This document shows positions 8,206 to 16,103 of a DNA stretch of 64,000 nt, piece after piece (position 1 is the stretch's first letter; each line of letters opens with the position of its first letter). The notes under the pieces are model-generated. The model was not told the origin of the DNA. It was given only the letters and a program-made list of their open reading frames with translations, and searched no databases. The DNA is from Parageobacillus caldoxylosilyticus NBRC 107762 (GTDB taxonomy: Bacteria > Bacillota > Bacilli > Bacillales > Anoxybacillaceae): positions 1 through 64,000 of the forward strand of contig NZ_BAWO01000030.1 in assembly GCF_000632715.1 (NCBI RefSeq). Reading direction: 5' to 3'. Position numbers and translations under genes: made by a program.

Positions 8206-8270
8206 TCGTTTCACCTTGCTCCCTTTTCCCTTTGTATTACAGTTTACCACGTCTGCGTTATTTCGTTGCC

Positions 8271-8311
8271 AAAAAAATAAAGTCCGCTCGCAAATCTCGA
8301 GCAGACTTTAC
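8271..8311 (-). terminator. terminator of the NhaC-family gene
   Basis: On the minus strand AAAGTCTGCTCG pairs with CGAGCGGACTTT, followed by ATTTTTTTGG. Confidence 0.85.
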
Positions 8312-8320
8312 CGATAAGGC

Positions 8321-9856
8321 CTAGCGCATGATAAACGACATGACACCAAACAGAACGGCAGCCATTCCCGCCGCGATAAACGCAGGAACTAATTTTGTCC
8401 GCGCATATTCCATCACCGGCAAATCTAAAATCGTACATAACGTCACCGTATTATCGCTCAGCGGCGAGGCAAACGCCCCGAACGTCCCGCTTGCAAACAC
8501 GGCGCCAATCACCGGCAAAATATTCGTTCCTGCCTGATGTGCGAGCGTGACGCCAAGCGGCATTAACATTCCCCATGTCCCCCATGAAGAGCCGATAAAA
8601 TAGGAAATGACCGCACCAAGCAAAAACAGCACAGGGGCCACAAAATATTGCGGAATCCACCCTTTTACATGATCGGTAATATACTGCGAAAATCCTAAAT
8701 CCTCCGACACCGCCGAAAGCGCCCAAATAAGGGCTAGCATTAAAATCACGGAAATTAATTCGTTTCCGCCTTTCACAAAATGCGTCAACAAATCATTTAA
8801 TTTAAACTTTTGCAAGAGAAAATAAACAACCGTAATGATTACTGTTAAAAATAATGCTTCTAACATAGCGCCAAGTGCATCGCTGCGCAAAAACGCATCG
8901 AAAAACGTTTTTGCCCCTTTATGTCCGTCCCACCAGCTTAAAAATAACGTCAGCACAAGCACAATGGATAACGGAACAATCAAATTCCATGGCTTGATTG
9001 GGGTTTCCTTATTATACGCGCGCGGGCAAGTTTGCATCTCTTCCCCTTCTTCCCCTTGCGCCTCGTTTGGATTTTCCTTTTCTTGTTTATTCGTATGGAC
9101 TTGATTTTCCTCGGCAAACTCCAAGGCTAGCCGTTCGTTCCATCGGCGGATCGGCGCAACCTTTCCTTCTCCTTCTGCCGCAGCACGTGTTTCTGCTTTC
9201 CGTGAATATTTAAAAAAGCTGTAATAAAGTCCAACGATAATAATCGTATAGGAAAAAAAGTTAAACGGAATGCTTTTGACATATACAATATATGGCTGTG
9301 CGCCAATACCCGCTGTTTTTAGCGCTTTATCAATCACGGAAACCATATAGCCGACAAATGCCGTCGCCAACGGAATAAGCGCTACCACTGGGTTGGACGT
9401 CACTTCAATCGCAAACCCGATTTGCTGCGAAGATAATCCGAGGCGTTTTTTTAACGCTTTCATAATCGGCGCAATCGTCACAATGCGGAAATCAGGGTCG
9501 CTAAATGTCACCATCGTCGAAATCCATGTTAACATCAACGCGCTTTTCGCTGATTTCACTTTTTTACTGATCAGATGCACAAATCCTTTAATTCCGCCCG
9601 TATACTTAATCATACTAACCAGCCCAGCAAATACATACAGAAAAATAATGATGCGAATATTATTCATCTGCATTATATTCTTAACTAAATACGAAAGCAT
9701 CGTACGCAAGCCGCCAAGCAGCGACGGGTCCATTAAATAACTGCCTAAAAGCAACCCAACAAACAAGCCAGGGATCACTTGTTTCGTCCAAATCGATATG
9801 GGAATCACCACTAAAAACGGAAGCAGCGCTTTCCATGATGGTTCCATGAATGCCAT
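8321..9856 (-). CDS. Na+/H+ antiporter family protein (NhaC superfamily)
   Basis: About 511 residues and 11-12 membrane helices. Typical blocks are TWISTMVTFSDPDFRIVTIAPI, EVTSNPVVALIPLATAFVGYMVS, SYFIGSSWGTWGMLMPLGVTLAHQ and ASGTFGAFASPLSDNTVTLC, the last two matching the conserved C-terminal half of NhaC-like carriers. A hydrophilic loop of about 80 residues, rich in Glu, Lys and Asn, sits mid-protein. It should exchange sodium for protons or an organic substrate. The start is taken at MAFMEPSWK (AAAGGA upstream); ATG at 9847 is equally possible, and the open frame to 9955 is not supported. Monocistronic with its own terminator. Confidence 0.8.
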   Translation of the reverse strand: MAFMEPSWKALLPFLVVIPISIWTKQVIPGLFVGLLLGSYLMDPSLLGGLRTMLSYLVKNIMQMNNIRIIIFLYVFAGLVSMIKYTGGIKGFVHLISKKVKSAKSALMLTWISTMVTFSDPDFRIVTIAPIMKALKKRLGLSSQQIGFAIEVTSNPVVALIPLATAFVGYMVSVIDKALKTAGIGAQPYIVYVKSIPFNFFSYTIIIVGLYYSFFKYSRKAETRAAAEGEGKVAPIRRWNERLALEFAEENQVHTNKQEKENPNEAQGEEGEEMQTCPRAYNKETPIKPWNLIVPLSIVLVLTLFLSWWDGHKGAKTFFDAFLRSDALGAMLEALFLTVIITVVYFLLQKFKLNDLLTHFVKGGNELISVILMLALIWALSAVSEDLGFSQYITDHVKGWIPQYFVAPVLFLLGAVISYFIGSSWGTWGMLMPLGVTLAHQAGTNILPVIGAVFASGTFGAFASPLSDNTVTLCTILDLPVMEYARTKLVPAFIAAGMAAVLFGVMSFIMR

Positions 9857-10037
9857 CACTCCTTTTCCTTTTTCTTCTTTAAAAGTATGGGCATTGATCA
9901 GTTTCTCTATGCTATAGTAAGTGCATTGCGATTTATTTTCATGCAAAAACACCAAGATTGTTTATAAATAAATATTCTCATTATTATAAAAATTTTGTAA
10001 TATAAATGATGAACAAGCAGAAGGGAGAAGGGAAGAA

Positions 10038-10430
10038 ATGAATTTAAAACCTGGGGATGTATTTACTTGGCAGCGCACTTTCACAGAGGAAGAAATACGG
10101 CAATTCGCTGAGTTATCTGGCGACAAAGGGAGACATCATATGGAACGGGATGAGAAAGGCCGGCTGATGGTCCAAGGATTGTTTACCGCCAGCATCGGCA
10201 CAAAAATCGGCGGGGACTTAAACTATATTGCAAGAGAAATGCATAGTGAGTTTATCCGCCCCGTGTTTTCCGGCGATACGATTACGTGCGAACTGACGAT
10301 TACCGATGTCGTCCCGATGGACGGATACAAAAAAGTGGCGATGAAGACGGTGTATCGAAATCAACATGGCAAAGAAGTCTTAATAGGAACAAGCACGGGG
10401 ATCATCAGAGACGAGGAACCATCCTTATAA
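10038..10430 (+). CDS. MaoC-like hot-dog fold dehydratase/hydratase
   Basis: 130 residues. The sequence FAELSGDKGRHHM followed by VQGLFTASIGTKIGGDLNYIAREMHSEFIRPVFSGDTITCELTI follows the MaoC/R-specific enoyl-CoA hydratase pattern (SGD-x-N-x-x-H, H/QG-ohm-oh-TAS, F-x-P-V-x-x-GDTI). The usual catalytic Asp is present, but the canonical N-P-x-H is altered to KGRHH and the HG step reads QG, so activity may differ from true hydratases. A strong site (GAAGGGAGAAGGGAAG) precedes the ATG. Substrate unknown, probably an acyl-thioester. It is convergent with the phosphoesterase gene. Confidence 0.7.
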   Translation: MNLKPGDVFTWQRTFTEEEIRQFAELSGDKGRHHMERDEKGRLMVQGLFTASIGTKIGGDLNYIAREMHSEFIRPVFSGDTITCELTITDVVPMDGYKKVAMKTVYRNQHGKEVLIGTSTGIIRDEEPSL

Positions 10431-10435
10431 ACAAA

Positions 10436-10461
10436 GAAGGCTGTCGCTTTAGACAGCCTTC
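10436..10461. terminator. bidirectional terminator
   Basis: GAAGGCTGTC-GCTTTA-GACAGCCTTC perfect stem; T-rich on the minus side (TTTGTTTAT). It overlaps the stop codon of the minus-strand phosphoesterase gene. Confidence 0.75.
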
Positions 10462-11297
10462 ACCGCTTCGCCTTGATGCAATGGTGTTAACGACAATGTA
10501 TGCAGCGTAATTTCCGGTTTTGTGCCAATGCGGATGTTTACCCCCGTTTGACCTAATCCTTCGCTAATATAAAACGGCTTACCATCCAGTTCGTGATAGC
10601 CTTTAATGATATTCATCCGCACTAGTTTTCCCATTTTTACAAGATGATACGGCTTTGGCCAATGAATTTGTCCGCCGTGAAAATGCCCGGAAAGCAAATA
10701 ATCAAAGTGATAATGGCGCATGTGCAATACAATATTCGGGTCGTGCGTGAGTACGAGATTTAAGCCGTCTTTTACATGGGCATACGCTTTTTCCACGTCA
10801 CTGCGCCCTGTATAAAAATCATCAATGCCGATGATATTCACCGTTTTTCCTTTAATGGAAACCGACTTTGCTTCATTTTGCAAAACGGTGCATCCATGTT
10901 GTTCTAACGTTGCTCTTAAATGTTCGAACTGCTCTCCTTGTAAAACATAGTCATGGTTGCCGAACACCGCATACATGCCGTATGTCGGATTTAGCTTTTG
11001 CAATGCCGTCAAATACGGACCAAACTTAGGAATGCTTGTTTCATGATCAAGAAAATCGCCGGTTAAAGCAATCAAATCAATTGGTTCATCTTTTAATTTC
11101 TTATATAGATAGTCAGGGGAAATCGATAGTTTTTCTAAGTGAAGATCTGATAAATGCAAAATACGGACGACGTCTGGATCACTCTCGCGGCAATGCACTT
11201 TCACTTTATGCAAAACCGCTTCATACGTATTGCGGTGCGCTTTATAAATCATAAATAAAAGAAGCATTAGAATAATAAAAACAAAAAAGAATATCAT
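10449..11297 (-). CDS. ykoQ: membrane-anchored metallophosphoesterase (YkoQ-like)
   Basis: 282 residues: an N-terminal membrane anchor (IFFFVFIILMLLLFMIY) followed by a calcineurin-like phosphoesterase domain with all metal motifs: D-x-H (ILHLSDLHLEK near 50), GDFLDHE near 85, GNHDYV near 115, then THDP and GHFHGG. Start chosen at MIFFFV because AGGGAGGAAAGAGC precedes it. It lies 57 bases after ykoP on the same strand, and the neighbours ykoP, ykoN and tnrA give the same neighbourhood as B. subtilis ykoNPQ-tnrA, which is why I use the name. Relatives such as YpbG and YkuE share the fold. Substrate unknown; the neighbours suggest a lipid or polyprenyl phosphate. Confidence 0.75.
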   Translation of the reverse strand: MIFFFVFIILMLLLFMIYKAHRNTYEAVLHKVKVHCRESDPDVVRILHLSDLHLEKLSISPDYLYKKLKDEPIDLIALTGDFLDHETSIPKFGPYLTALQKLNPTYGMYAVFGNHDYVLQGEQFEHLRATLEQHGCTVLQNEAKSVSIKGKTVNIIGIDDFYTGRSDVEKAYAHVKDGLNLVLTHDPNIVLHMRHYHFDYLLSGHFHGGQIHWPKPYHLVKMGKLVRMNIIKGYHELDGKPFYISEGLGQTGVNIRIGTKPEITLHTLSLTPLHQGEAVKAV

Positions 11298-11354
11298 TGC
11301 TCTTTCCTCCCTCTTTACCATTATAGTAAATGGGAAGAGAGAAAAAAGAGGGAG

Positions 11355-11930
11355 TTAATGGATCGGCTGGTAACCGTATAATGCCAATAGCTTCTTTTTC
11401 GACATGAATAAATATTTCGGCGGCCGCCCCACCGGTTGAAAACGGAGTTGAGCAACTACGGTCATTGGAATGAGCCCGATGGTTTTAAACCACTTATAAA
11501 ACGGATTGACGATAGAAAATGTTTCAAATCCTAATCGCTCGCATCCTTTGTTTAACATTGTAATGCCGATAATCCCTTTGATTTCCGGAAATTGTTCATG
11601 ATGGCGGAGATAATGGGCAACGTAAGGGAGCCCGGCTTTCACTTGTTCAAAAATATAACGGCCTTTTTTAATTTCGCTATCGAAGCGAAGCAGCTCGCGA
11701 ATAAGACGAACGTTATGCAAATGAATTTTGAGGAGAAGGTCGTTTTTTTGTATTTTCGTGCCGTCTGATAACACCACTTCCCTTCCTTTATACCTCGTTA
11801 TGCGGACACGAAAAATCGGCTGGCAGCCGTTCCTTTCCGTTCCAACATACTCAAGCCTGGAACATGCGTAATAAATCGGATCAAACGCCCCCCATACCGC
11901 TAAAACGCATTGTCTCGCTTTTTCCTTCAT
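11355..11930 (-). CDS. ykoP: YkoP-family protein
   Basis: 191 residues, no signal peptide or clear membrane helix. Recognisable features are CSRLEYV, ILRVRITRYKG-like strand pairs, LLKIHLHNVRLIRELL, GRYIFEQVKAGLPYVAHYL, and a C-terminal KYLFMSKKKLLALYGY. This is the YkoP domain, of unknown function, found with a glycosyltransferase and a phosphoesterase in Bacillus. The start MKEKARQC has AGAGGGGAG just upstream, so the open frame to 11960 is rejected. Forms a unit with ykoQ and diverges from the glycosyltransferase gene across 154 bases. Confidence 0.7.
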   Translation of the reverse strand: MKEKARQCVLAVWGAFDPIYYACSRLEYVGTERNGCQPIFRVRITRYKGREVVLSDGTKIQKNDLLLKIHLHNVRLIRELLRFDSEIKKGRYIFEQVKAGLPYVAHYLRHHEQFPEIKGIIGITMLNKGCERLGFETFSIVNPFYKWFKTIGLIPMTVVAQLRFQPVGRPPKYLFMSKKKLLALYGYQPIH

Positions 11931-12084
11931 ACACTCCCCTCTTTTCCGGTTATTGCTCATTTACATTGATATTGTGAAACATTCTCCTAAGGTTTATAAA
12001 TGGATAAAAAAGGGACGGACAAACCGCATAAAAATTCATATTTTGCACACACTCGATAATAATCTTGTTCATCAGGTGATTGAC

Positions 12085-13260
12085 ATGAAAACCGTACTCT
12101 TTCTTCCATTGTTGCAAATCCCCTCCGGCCATCACCAGGCGGCGGATGCGTTAAAAGATGGACTTCTAGCTATGGATCCACAATTACAATGCCATAAAAT
12201 AGAACTGCTCTCATCGCGGCTAGGAAGAGGGGAAAAGCTAGTTTCCTATATTTATGTAAACTGGATTCGTCATTTCCCTAAAACATACAACACCTTGTAC
12301 TATCACTCCGTCGTCCGCCAGAAAAAGAGACAGCCATCATTTCCGCATTACGAACTGCTTTTTCTTGAACATGTAAAAAATATAGTGAAACATGTCCAGC
12401 CAGATATCATCCTCTGTACACATTCCCTTCCTTCCTACTTGTTAAACCGGCTCAAAAGAAACGGGGAAATAACCAATCCGGTCGTCAACGTCTATACCGA
12501 TTATTTTGTTCATGATTTATGGGGAACGGAAGCTATTGATTGCCATTTTATCGGCCATCCTTATATGAAAATGCAGCTGCGTAAAAAAGGAGTTCCGGAA
12601 AACCGCATTTGTGTAACCGGCATTCCGCTTCACCCTGACATAACGATCGAAAAACGGGAAAAACAAATGAAGCGCTCCCGCTATTTCGGGCTTATTTCCG
12701 GCGGCAGCTTAGGCATTGGCACGCTTAAGCATATGTTGAAAAAAATTTCTCCCGACGATCCAATCGATTATTATGTCCTTTGCGGGAAAAACGAACGAAT
12801 GTACAAACAGCTGCAAAGCGAAAACCATCCTCGCCTTATTCCGCTCCCTTACATTTCATCACGCCAGGAGATGAACGCGCTTTATGATCAAGCAGATTTT
12901 ATTTTAACCAAACCAGGCGGCGTGACCATTAGCGAATGTTTATATAAAAGACTGCCGATTTTTATTTATGATACGCTTCCGGGGCAAGAGGAAATCAACT
13001 TTCGCATATTGAAGCGGCATCATCTCGTGTTTGATTTTTTAAACTGGAAGGAGTTGCGTAATATTTCCGATGTCATTCTTTCTATTCTTCACTCTCCGCA
13101 AATCACGCACTATTTCGCCCATGTCGAACAATACCACCGCCAGCTTTCTGCCGAGCACCCAGCAGCGTTGCTCTACGCGAAGCTCGCTTCCTTGGAAAAG
13201 CCATTATTTCTTGGCGCAAACAATCCTGCGACCAACAAAAAGAAAGGTCCGTCATTTTAG
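12085..13260 (+). CDS. ykoN: MGDG-synthase/UgtP-type glycosyltransferase (YkoN-like)
   Basis: 391 residues from the ATG at 12085 (AGGTGA six bases upstream; the frame stays open from 11953 but has no ribosome site there). GT-B fold of family GT28: N-terminal LFLPLLQIPSGHHQAADAL, the mid-region DIILCTHSLPSYLLNRL and VNVYTDYFVHDLWG, and a C-terminal donor-site block LTKPGGVTISECLYKRLPIFIYDTLPGQEEIN near residues 273-304, as in UgtP/MurG-like enzymes that transfer sugar to diacylglycerol. The LFLPLL start is followed by the G-H-x-x-A-A motif. Probably makes a glycolipid, perhaps in sporulating cells as inferred for B. subtilis YkoN. Divergent from ykoPQ. Confidence 0.8.
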   Translation: MKTVLFLPLLQIPSGHHQAADALKDGLLAMDPQLQCHKIELLSSRLGRGEKLVSYIYVNWIRHFPKTYNTLYYHSVVRQKKRQPSFPHYELLFLEHVKNIVKHVQPDIILCTHSLPSYLLNRLKRNGEITNPVVNVYTDYFVHDLWGTEAIDCHFIGHPYMKMQLRKKGVPENRICVTGIPLHPDITIEKREKQMKRSRYFGLISGGSLGIGTLKHMLKKISPDDPIDYYVLCGKNERMYKQLQSENHPRLIPLPYISSRQEMNALYDQADFILTKPGGVTISECLYKRLPIFIYDTLPGQEEINFRILKRHHLVFDFLNWKELRNISDVILSILHSPQITHYFAHVEQYHRQLSAEHPAALLYAKLASLEKPLFLGANNPATNKKKGPSF

Positions 13261-13268
13261 ACAGACCT
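13245..13268 (+). terminator. weak terminator-like hairpin
   Basis: GGTCCGTC pairs with GACAGACC across the TAG stop of the glycosyltransferase; no good T-run follows, so termination is uncertain. Confidence 0.4.
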
Positions 13269-13299
13269 GATTGGTACGCAATCTAAGGTAAAGGGATGT

Positions 13300-13599
13300 T
13301 TACGGGCGGAAACGGAAATGGGCGTTCATCTGCCCCTTTAACATTTTTTCCCGCAGCTCTTTCGTCATTTCCTGGCGGATTTCCCTTGTCGGAACCCCTT
13401 CTTCCCGCTTATTGGCAATCTCCATTAACTGTTCAACATCGGCGAACGAATATTTGCGAATTCCGTTCGAGCGATCCGGAAAAATCAACTTCCGCTCTTC
13501 ATAATAGCGGATTTGCCGCTGCGATAGCCCCGTTAATTCACTGACGATGCCGATAGAGATGACTTTTTTGAATTTATAGGAATCTTCTTTATTCGTCAT
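13300..13599 (-). CDS. tnrA: MerR-family nitrogen regulator TnrA
   Basis: 99 residues from ATG 13599 (GAGGTG six bases upstream). An N-terminal MerR winged HTH has the signature [56 protein letters not shown], and the C-terminal tail [12 protein letters not shown] is the short segment that in TnrA/GlnR responds to feedback-inhibited glutamine synthetase. The tail is of TnrA type (short, no GlnR extension), and the setting next to ykoN/ykoP agrees. Two TnrA-type dyads lie upstream, in the gap shared with a divergent small-gene operon, consistent with autoregulation as in B. subtilis. Confidence 0.9.
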   Translation of the reverse strand: MTNKEDSYKFKKVISIGIVSELTGLSQRQIRYYEERKLIFPDRSNGIRKYSFADVEQLMEIANKREEGVPTREIRQEMTKELREKMLKGQMNAHFRFRP

Positions 13600-13667
13600 C
13601 CTCTTCACCTCACGTGTTATATTTTCTAACATAATTATACCGATTTTTCACCATTTATGATTATTTT

Positions 13668-13684
13668 TGTAAATAAAATTAACA
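13668..13684. promoter_or_regulatory. TnrA/GlnR-type operator, site 1
   Basis: TGTAAATAAAATTAACA fits the dyad TGTNA-N7-TNACA with an AT-only centre, 69 bases upstream of the tnrA start. Read against the fuller consensus TGTNANAWWWTNTNACA it has two mismatches in the centre. Confidence 0.65.
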
Positions 13685-13700
13685 TATTTTTTAATTTTAT

Positions 13701-13717
13701 TGTAAAGTGGCTTAACA
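13701..13717. promoter_or_regulatory. TnrA/GlnR-type operator, site 2
   Basis: TGTAAAGTGGCTTAACA also keeps both half-sites TGTNA and TNACA, but its centre is GC-richer. It starts exactly 33 bp from site 1, close to three helical turns, and lies nearer the divergent small-gene operon (first ATG 13781). Confidence 0.5.
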
Positions 13718-13780
13718 AAATAAATGTAATATGAAGAAAAACACCGTATATTAAGAGATAAATACGAGGAGGGAAAAAAG

Positions 13781-13972
13781 ATGGGGAAACTGATGCGCAC
13801 AGCAATTACGAGGCAAAAGCGATTTTATATTGATAGACTGTTGCAAACTGGCTTGTTTCATGACTCTGCCGCACTGCAACAATGGACGGTAAGCGAATTG
13901 CAGAACGAATACGAACGGCACAGAATACGAAAGAAGAAGCGGGGGGATGAACATGGACCAAAAAGCTCTTGA
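13781..13972 (+). CDS. small basic FbpA-like protein, divergent from tnrA
   Basis: 63 residues, strongly basic. TAITRQKRFYIDRLLQTGLF followed by LQQWTVSELQNEYERHRIRKKKR resembles the Fur-regulated basic protein FbpA family (two helices, ID-R-L-oh-x-x-G, then T-oh-SEL-x-x-EY). A good ribosome site (GAGGAGGGAAAAAAG) precedes it. In B. subtilis the gene pair divergent from tnrA is ykzB-ykoL, induced by TnrA; by position this would be the ykzB counterpart, although I cannot confirm homology. It overlaps the next ORF by 20 bases. Confidence 0.6.
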   Translation: MGKLMRTAITRQKRFYIDRLLQTGLFHDSAALQQWTVSELQNEYERHRIRKKKRGDEHGPKSS

Positions 13973-14090
13973 GCTGGCCAGACGGATCGTAGAACTTGAT
14001 TTGAAGCGCGACGCGATGTTCGAACAATTGATCCAATTAATCGGAGAGCGCGCCTACGAAGTACTGCGTTTCGTCCAAAACCGTATATAA
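13953..14090 (+). CDS. small protein, possible YkoL counterpart
   Basis: 45 residues, mostly helical: MDQKALELARRIVELDLKRD followed by an amphipathic helix with LIQLIGERAYEVLRFVQ. The ATG follows GGGGGGATGA and overlaps the end of the preceding gene, implying translational coupling. Position next to tnrA suggests the ykzB-ykoL pair of B. subtilis; identity by sequence is not certain. A strong terminator follows within ten bases. Confidence 0.6.
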   Translation: MDQKALELARRIVELDLKRDAMFEQLIQLIGERAYEVLRFVQNRI

Positions 14091-14096
14091 CGGCAG

Positions 14097-14129
14097 AAAA
14101 GGACAGCTGGACGCTGTCCCTTTCTTTTT
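14097..14129. terminator. terminator of the small-gene operon, also usable from the minus strand
   Basis: GGACAGC-TGGAC-GCTGTCC stem with A4 before and TTTCTTTTT after. Confidence 0.85.
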
Positions 14130-14181
14130 GCGCTTGCCTGCATCTCTTGCTGACAAAATACCGGCAAGATCCTTGTTTCTG

Positions 14182-14298
14182 TTATGCTCTTACGGACTGT
14201 TTCACCGCTTCGGTGGACTGATTGATGCCGCTTTTCATGTTTTTTGCAGCTTCTGAACGATCCAAAAACCGCCAACATCCCCAAACCTCTTCTCTCAT
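14182..14298 (-). CDS. possible 38-residue protein coupled to the thioesterase gene
   Basis: The ATG overlaps the TGA of the upstream thioesterase gene (ATGA), and the frame reads MREEVWGCWRFLDRSEAAKN then KSGINQSTEAVKQSVRA before TAA. The second half is amphipathic with coding-like codon use (GAA GCG GTG AAA CAG). It could be a small coupled gene or the remains of a longer one; no family recognised. Confidence 0.35.
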   Translation of the reverse strand: MREEVWGCWRFLDRSEAAKNMKSGINQSTEAVKQSVRA

Positions 14299-14696
14299 TC
14301 TTGCGGGCGCCATAAATGTTCGTTTAATTTCTCTCTTATTCCATCCGGAATCGGCTCCGGCCTTTGCGTTTCGAAGTTAAAATTGACGTAAACCGATCTT
14401 CCTTTCGCACAAAGCCGCCCGCTTTGATGAATTTCTTCGTAGATGGTTAGACTTGTGTTGCCGATACGCTCGATTCCTGTATAAACGGTCACTTCCTTGC
14501 CATAATAAATTTGATTCACATAATCTACTTCCATATGGATAATCACCATTCTCCAATTCTTAAAGGAAAGATCGGGAGTAAACATTTTAAAAATTTCTTC
14601 CCTCCCGGCTTCAAACCATACCGGAATCGTCGTGTTGTTAATATGGCCGACGCCGTCTGTTTCGGAAACTCTTGGGACAATGACAGTTGTAAACAT
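14295..14696 (-). CDS. hot-dog fold acyl-CoA thioesterase (4HBT/YbgC family)
   Basis: 133 residues. RVSETDGVGHINNTTIPVWFEAGREEIFKMF contains the family signature (D-x-x-GHINN-x-x-x-x-x-oh-E-x-x-R), with Asp as the likely catalytic residue; then VDYVNQIYYGKEVTVYTGIERIGNTSLTIYEEI forms the central strands, ending VYVNFN. It should hydrolyse acyl-CoA or acyl-ACP thioesters in the cytoplasm. The second ATG (14696) is taken as the start because GGAGG lies six bases before it and abuts the first ATG. Confidence 0.8.
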   Translation of the reverse strand: MFTTVIVPRVSETDGVGHINNTTIPVWFEAGREEIFKMFTPDLSFKNWRMVIIHMEVDYVNQIYYGKEVTVYTGIERIGNTSLTIYEEIHQSGRLCAKGRSVYVNFNFETQRPEPIPDGIREKLNEHLWRPQE

Positions 14697-14811
14697 TGAC
14701 ATCCTCCATTCCCTGATTTTTAAAAAATGTAACTCATTCTAGCTAGGCAAGAGGCAGCTCCGATCATTGCGATAAATAAGGTTTTACGGCAAACGAACTG
14801 TTTCAAATAAA

Positions 14812-14845
14812 AACGCAAAGGAAAGCCGGATCAGGCTTCCCTTTT
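14812..14845 (-). terminator. terminator of the lactonase-dehydrogenase operon
   Basis: Minus strand: AAAAGGGAAGCC-TGATCC-GGCTTTCCTTT, then GCGTTTTTATTTG. Confidence 0.8.
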
Positions 14846-14903
14846 CTTCACCGTAGCACAGCAGGCCGTTTCTATCAATATTTTTCCTGCTCATCCCTCT
14901 ATC

Positions 14904-16085
14904 TTATTTCGGCTCCGTCACCACACCTTTAAAAGCGGATTGGTAAATCGTCCGTATATCGTCTTCCAGCAACGGCAGCGGGCTGCGCGCCAGCAACCGT
15001 TTTTGCTGGGCGGCATCTTTCGTTAAGCTTTCCAATGCGCTTTCCGGGATGTTAAAGCCGCCGAGCGTTCTTGGGATGCCTACATCGCGGACGATTCGCT
15101 CCAGCTCTTCGACGCATTTATACGAAGCTTCTTCTTCAGAAAGAAAGCTCGAGTTTCCTCCCAGCGCATTCAAAATATCGGCCATCCGCTTCGTGCAGCT
15201 TTTGCGGATGTACCCCATCACATACGGAAGCAATACGGCGTTCGATTCGCCGTGGGCGATATGGAACTGCCCGCCTAACGGATAGGCGAGTGCGTGCACT
15301 CCTGCGACCCCGGCGTTAAAAAACGCTAAACCGGCTAAATAGCTGCCATTGCTCATATCGATCCGCGCCTGCTTGTCTGCGCCATTTTCCACCGCTTTGC
15401 GCAACGACCGCGCGATCAAACGAATTGCTTGAAGCGCTAAACCGTCTGACGTCGGGCTGGCATTAACGGATACATACGCTTCGACCGCGTGGGTTAGCGC
15501 GTCAATCCCTGTTGCGGCCGTCACCCGCGGCGGGACGGAAACGGTTAATTGCGGATCGACAATGGCGGCATCCGCCAATAAGTAGTCGTGAGTGACAACG
15601 TCTTTCGTTGTCTCTAACGATAACACGGAAATGTTCGTGACCTCCGATCCCGTTCCGGATGTGGTCGGAATTAATATTTTCGGCAAGCCTTTTTTTTCAA
15701 TCTTTCTAGTTCCTGTCAAATTTAGATAATCGGCAACCGAGCCCTCGTGTGCGGCAAGCACCGCAGCCAATTTCGCCAAATCCATCGCGCTTCCGCCGCC
15801 GACGCCAATGACAAGGTCAAATTGGCCTTCCCGGGTAAAAGCGACCACTTTTTCCCCCGTTTCTAACGGCGGCTCTGGTACGACATCCGTATAAACATGA
15901 ACATCATAGCCCTTTTCCTGAAGCGGTTTTGTTACTTGCCCGACAAGGCCGATTTTCTCTAGCACCGGATCGGTGACAACTAATATCTTTTTCGCAGAAA
16001 ACCGTTCCACTTCCGGGACTAAATGTTCCAGCGCTCCCCAGCCGACATAGCTAAGTGGTGTAAATACGATGCGTGCGACTGACAT
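14904..16085 (-). CDS. iron-containing alcohol dehydrogenase
   Basis: 393 residues of the group III Fe-dependent alcohol dehydrogenase family. NAD(P) site GVGGGSAMDLAK near residues 93-104; PTTSGTGSEVT near 139-149; metal ligands in ATGIDALTHAVEAYVS (Asp and His) and in GVHALAYPLGGQFHIAHGESNAVLLP (two His). It oxidises an alcohol or reduces an aldehyde in the cytoplasm; substrate unknown. It follows the lactonase gene by 18 bases and shares its sigma-54 promoter, so its substrate probably relates to the lactonase product or precursor. No frame damage. Confidence 0.9.
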   Translation of the reverse strand: MSVARIVFTPLSYVGWGALEHLVPEVERFSAKKILVVTDPVLEKIGLVGQVTKPLQEKGYDVHVYTDVVPEPPLETGEKVVAFTREGQFDLVIGVGGGSAMDLAKLAAVLAAHEGSVADYLNLTGTRKIEKKGLPKILIPTTSGTGSEVTNISVLSLETTKDVVTHDYLLADAAIVDPQLTVSVPPRVTAATGIDALTHAVEAYVSVNASPTSDGLALQAIRLIARSLRKAVENGADKQARIDMSNGSYLAGLAFFNAGVAGVHALAYPLGGQFHIAHGESNAVLLPYVMGYIRKSCTKRMADILNALGGNSSFLSEEEASYKCVEELERIVRDVGIPRTLGGFNIPESALESLTKDAAQQKRLLARSPLPLLEDDIRTIYQSAFKGVVTEPK

Positions 16086-16103
16086 TTGGTTCTTGCTCCT
16101 TTC

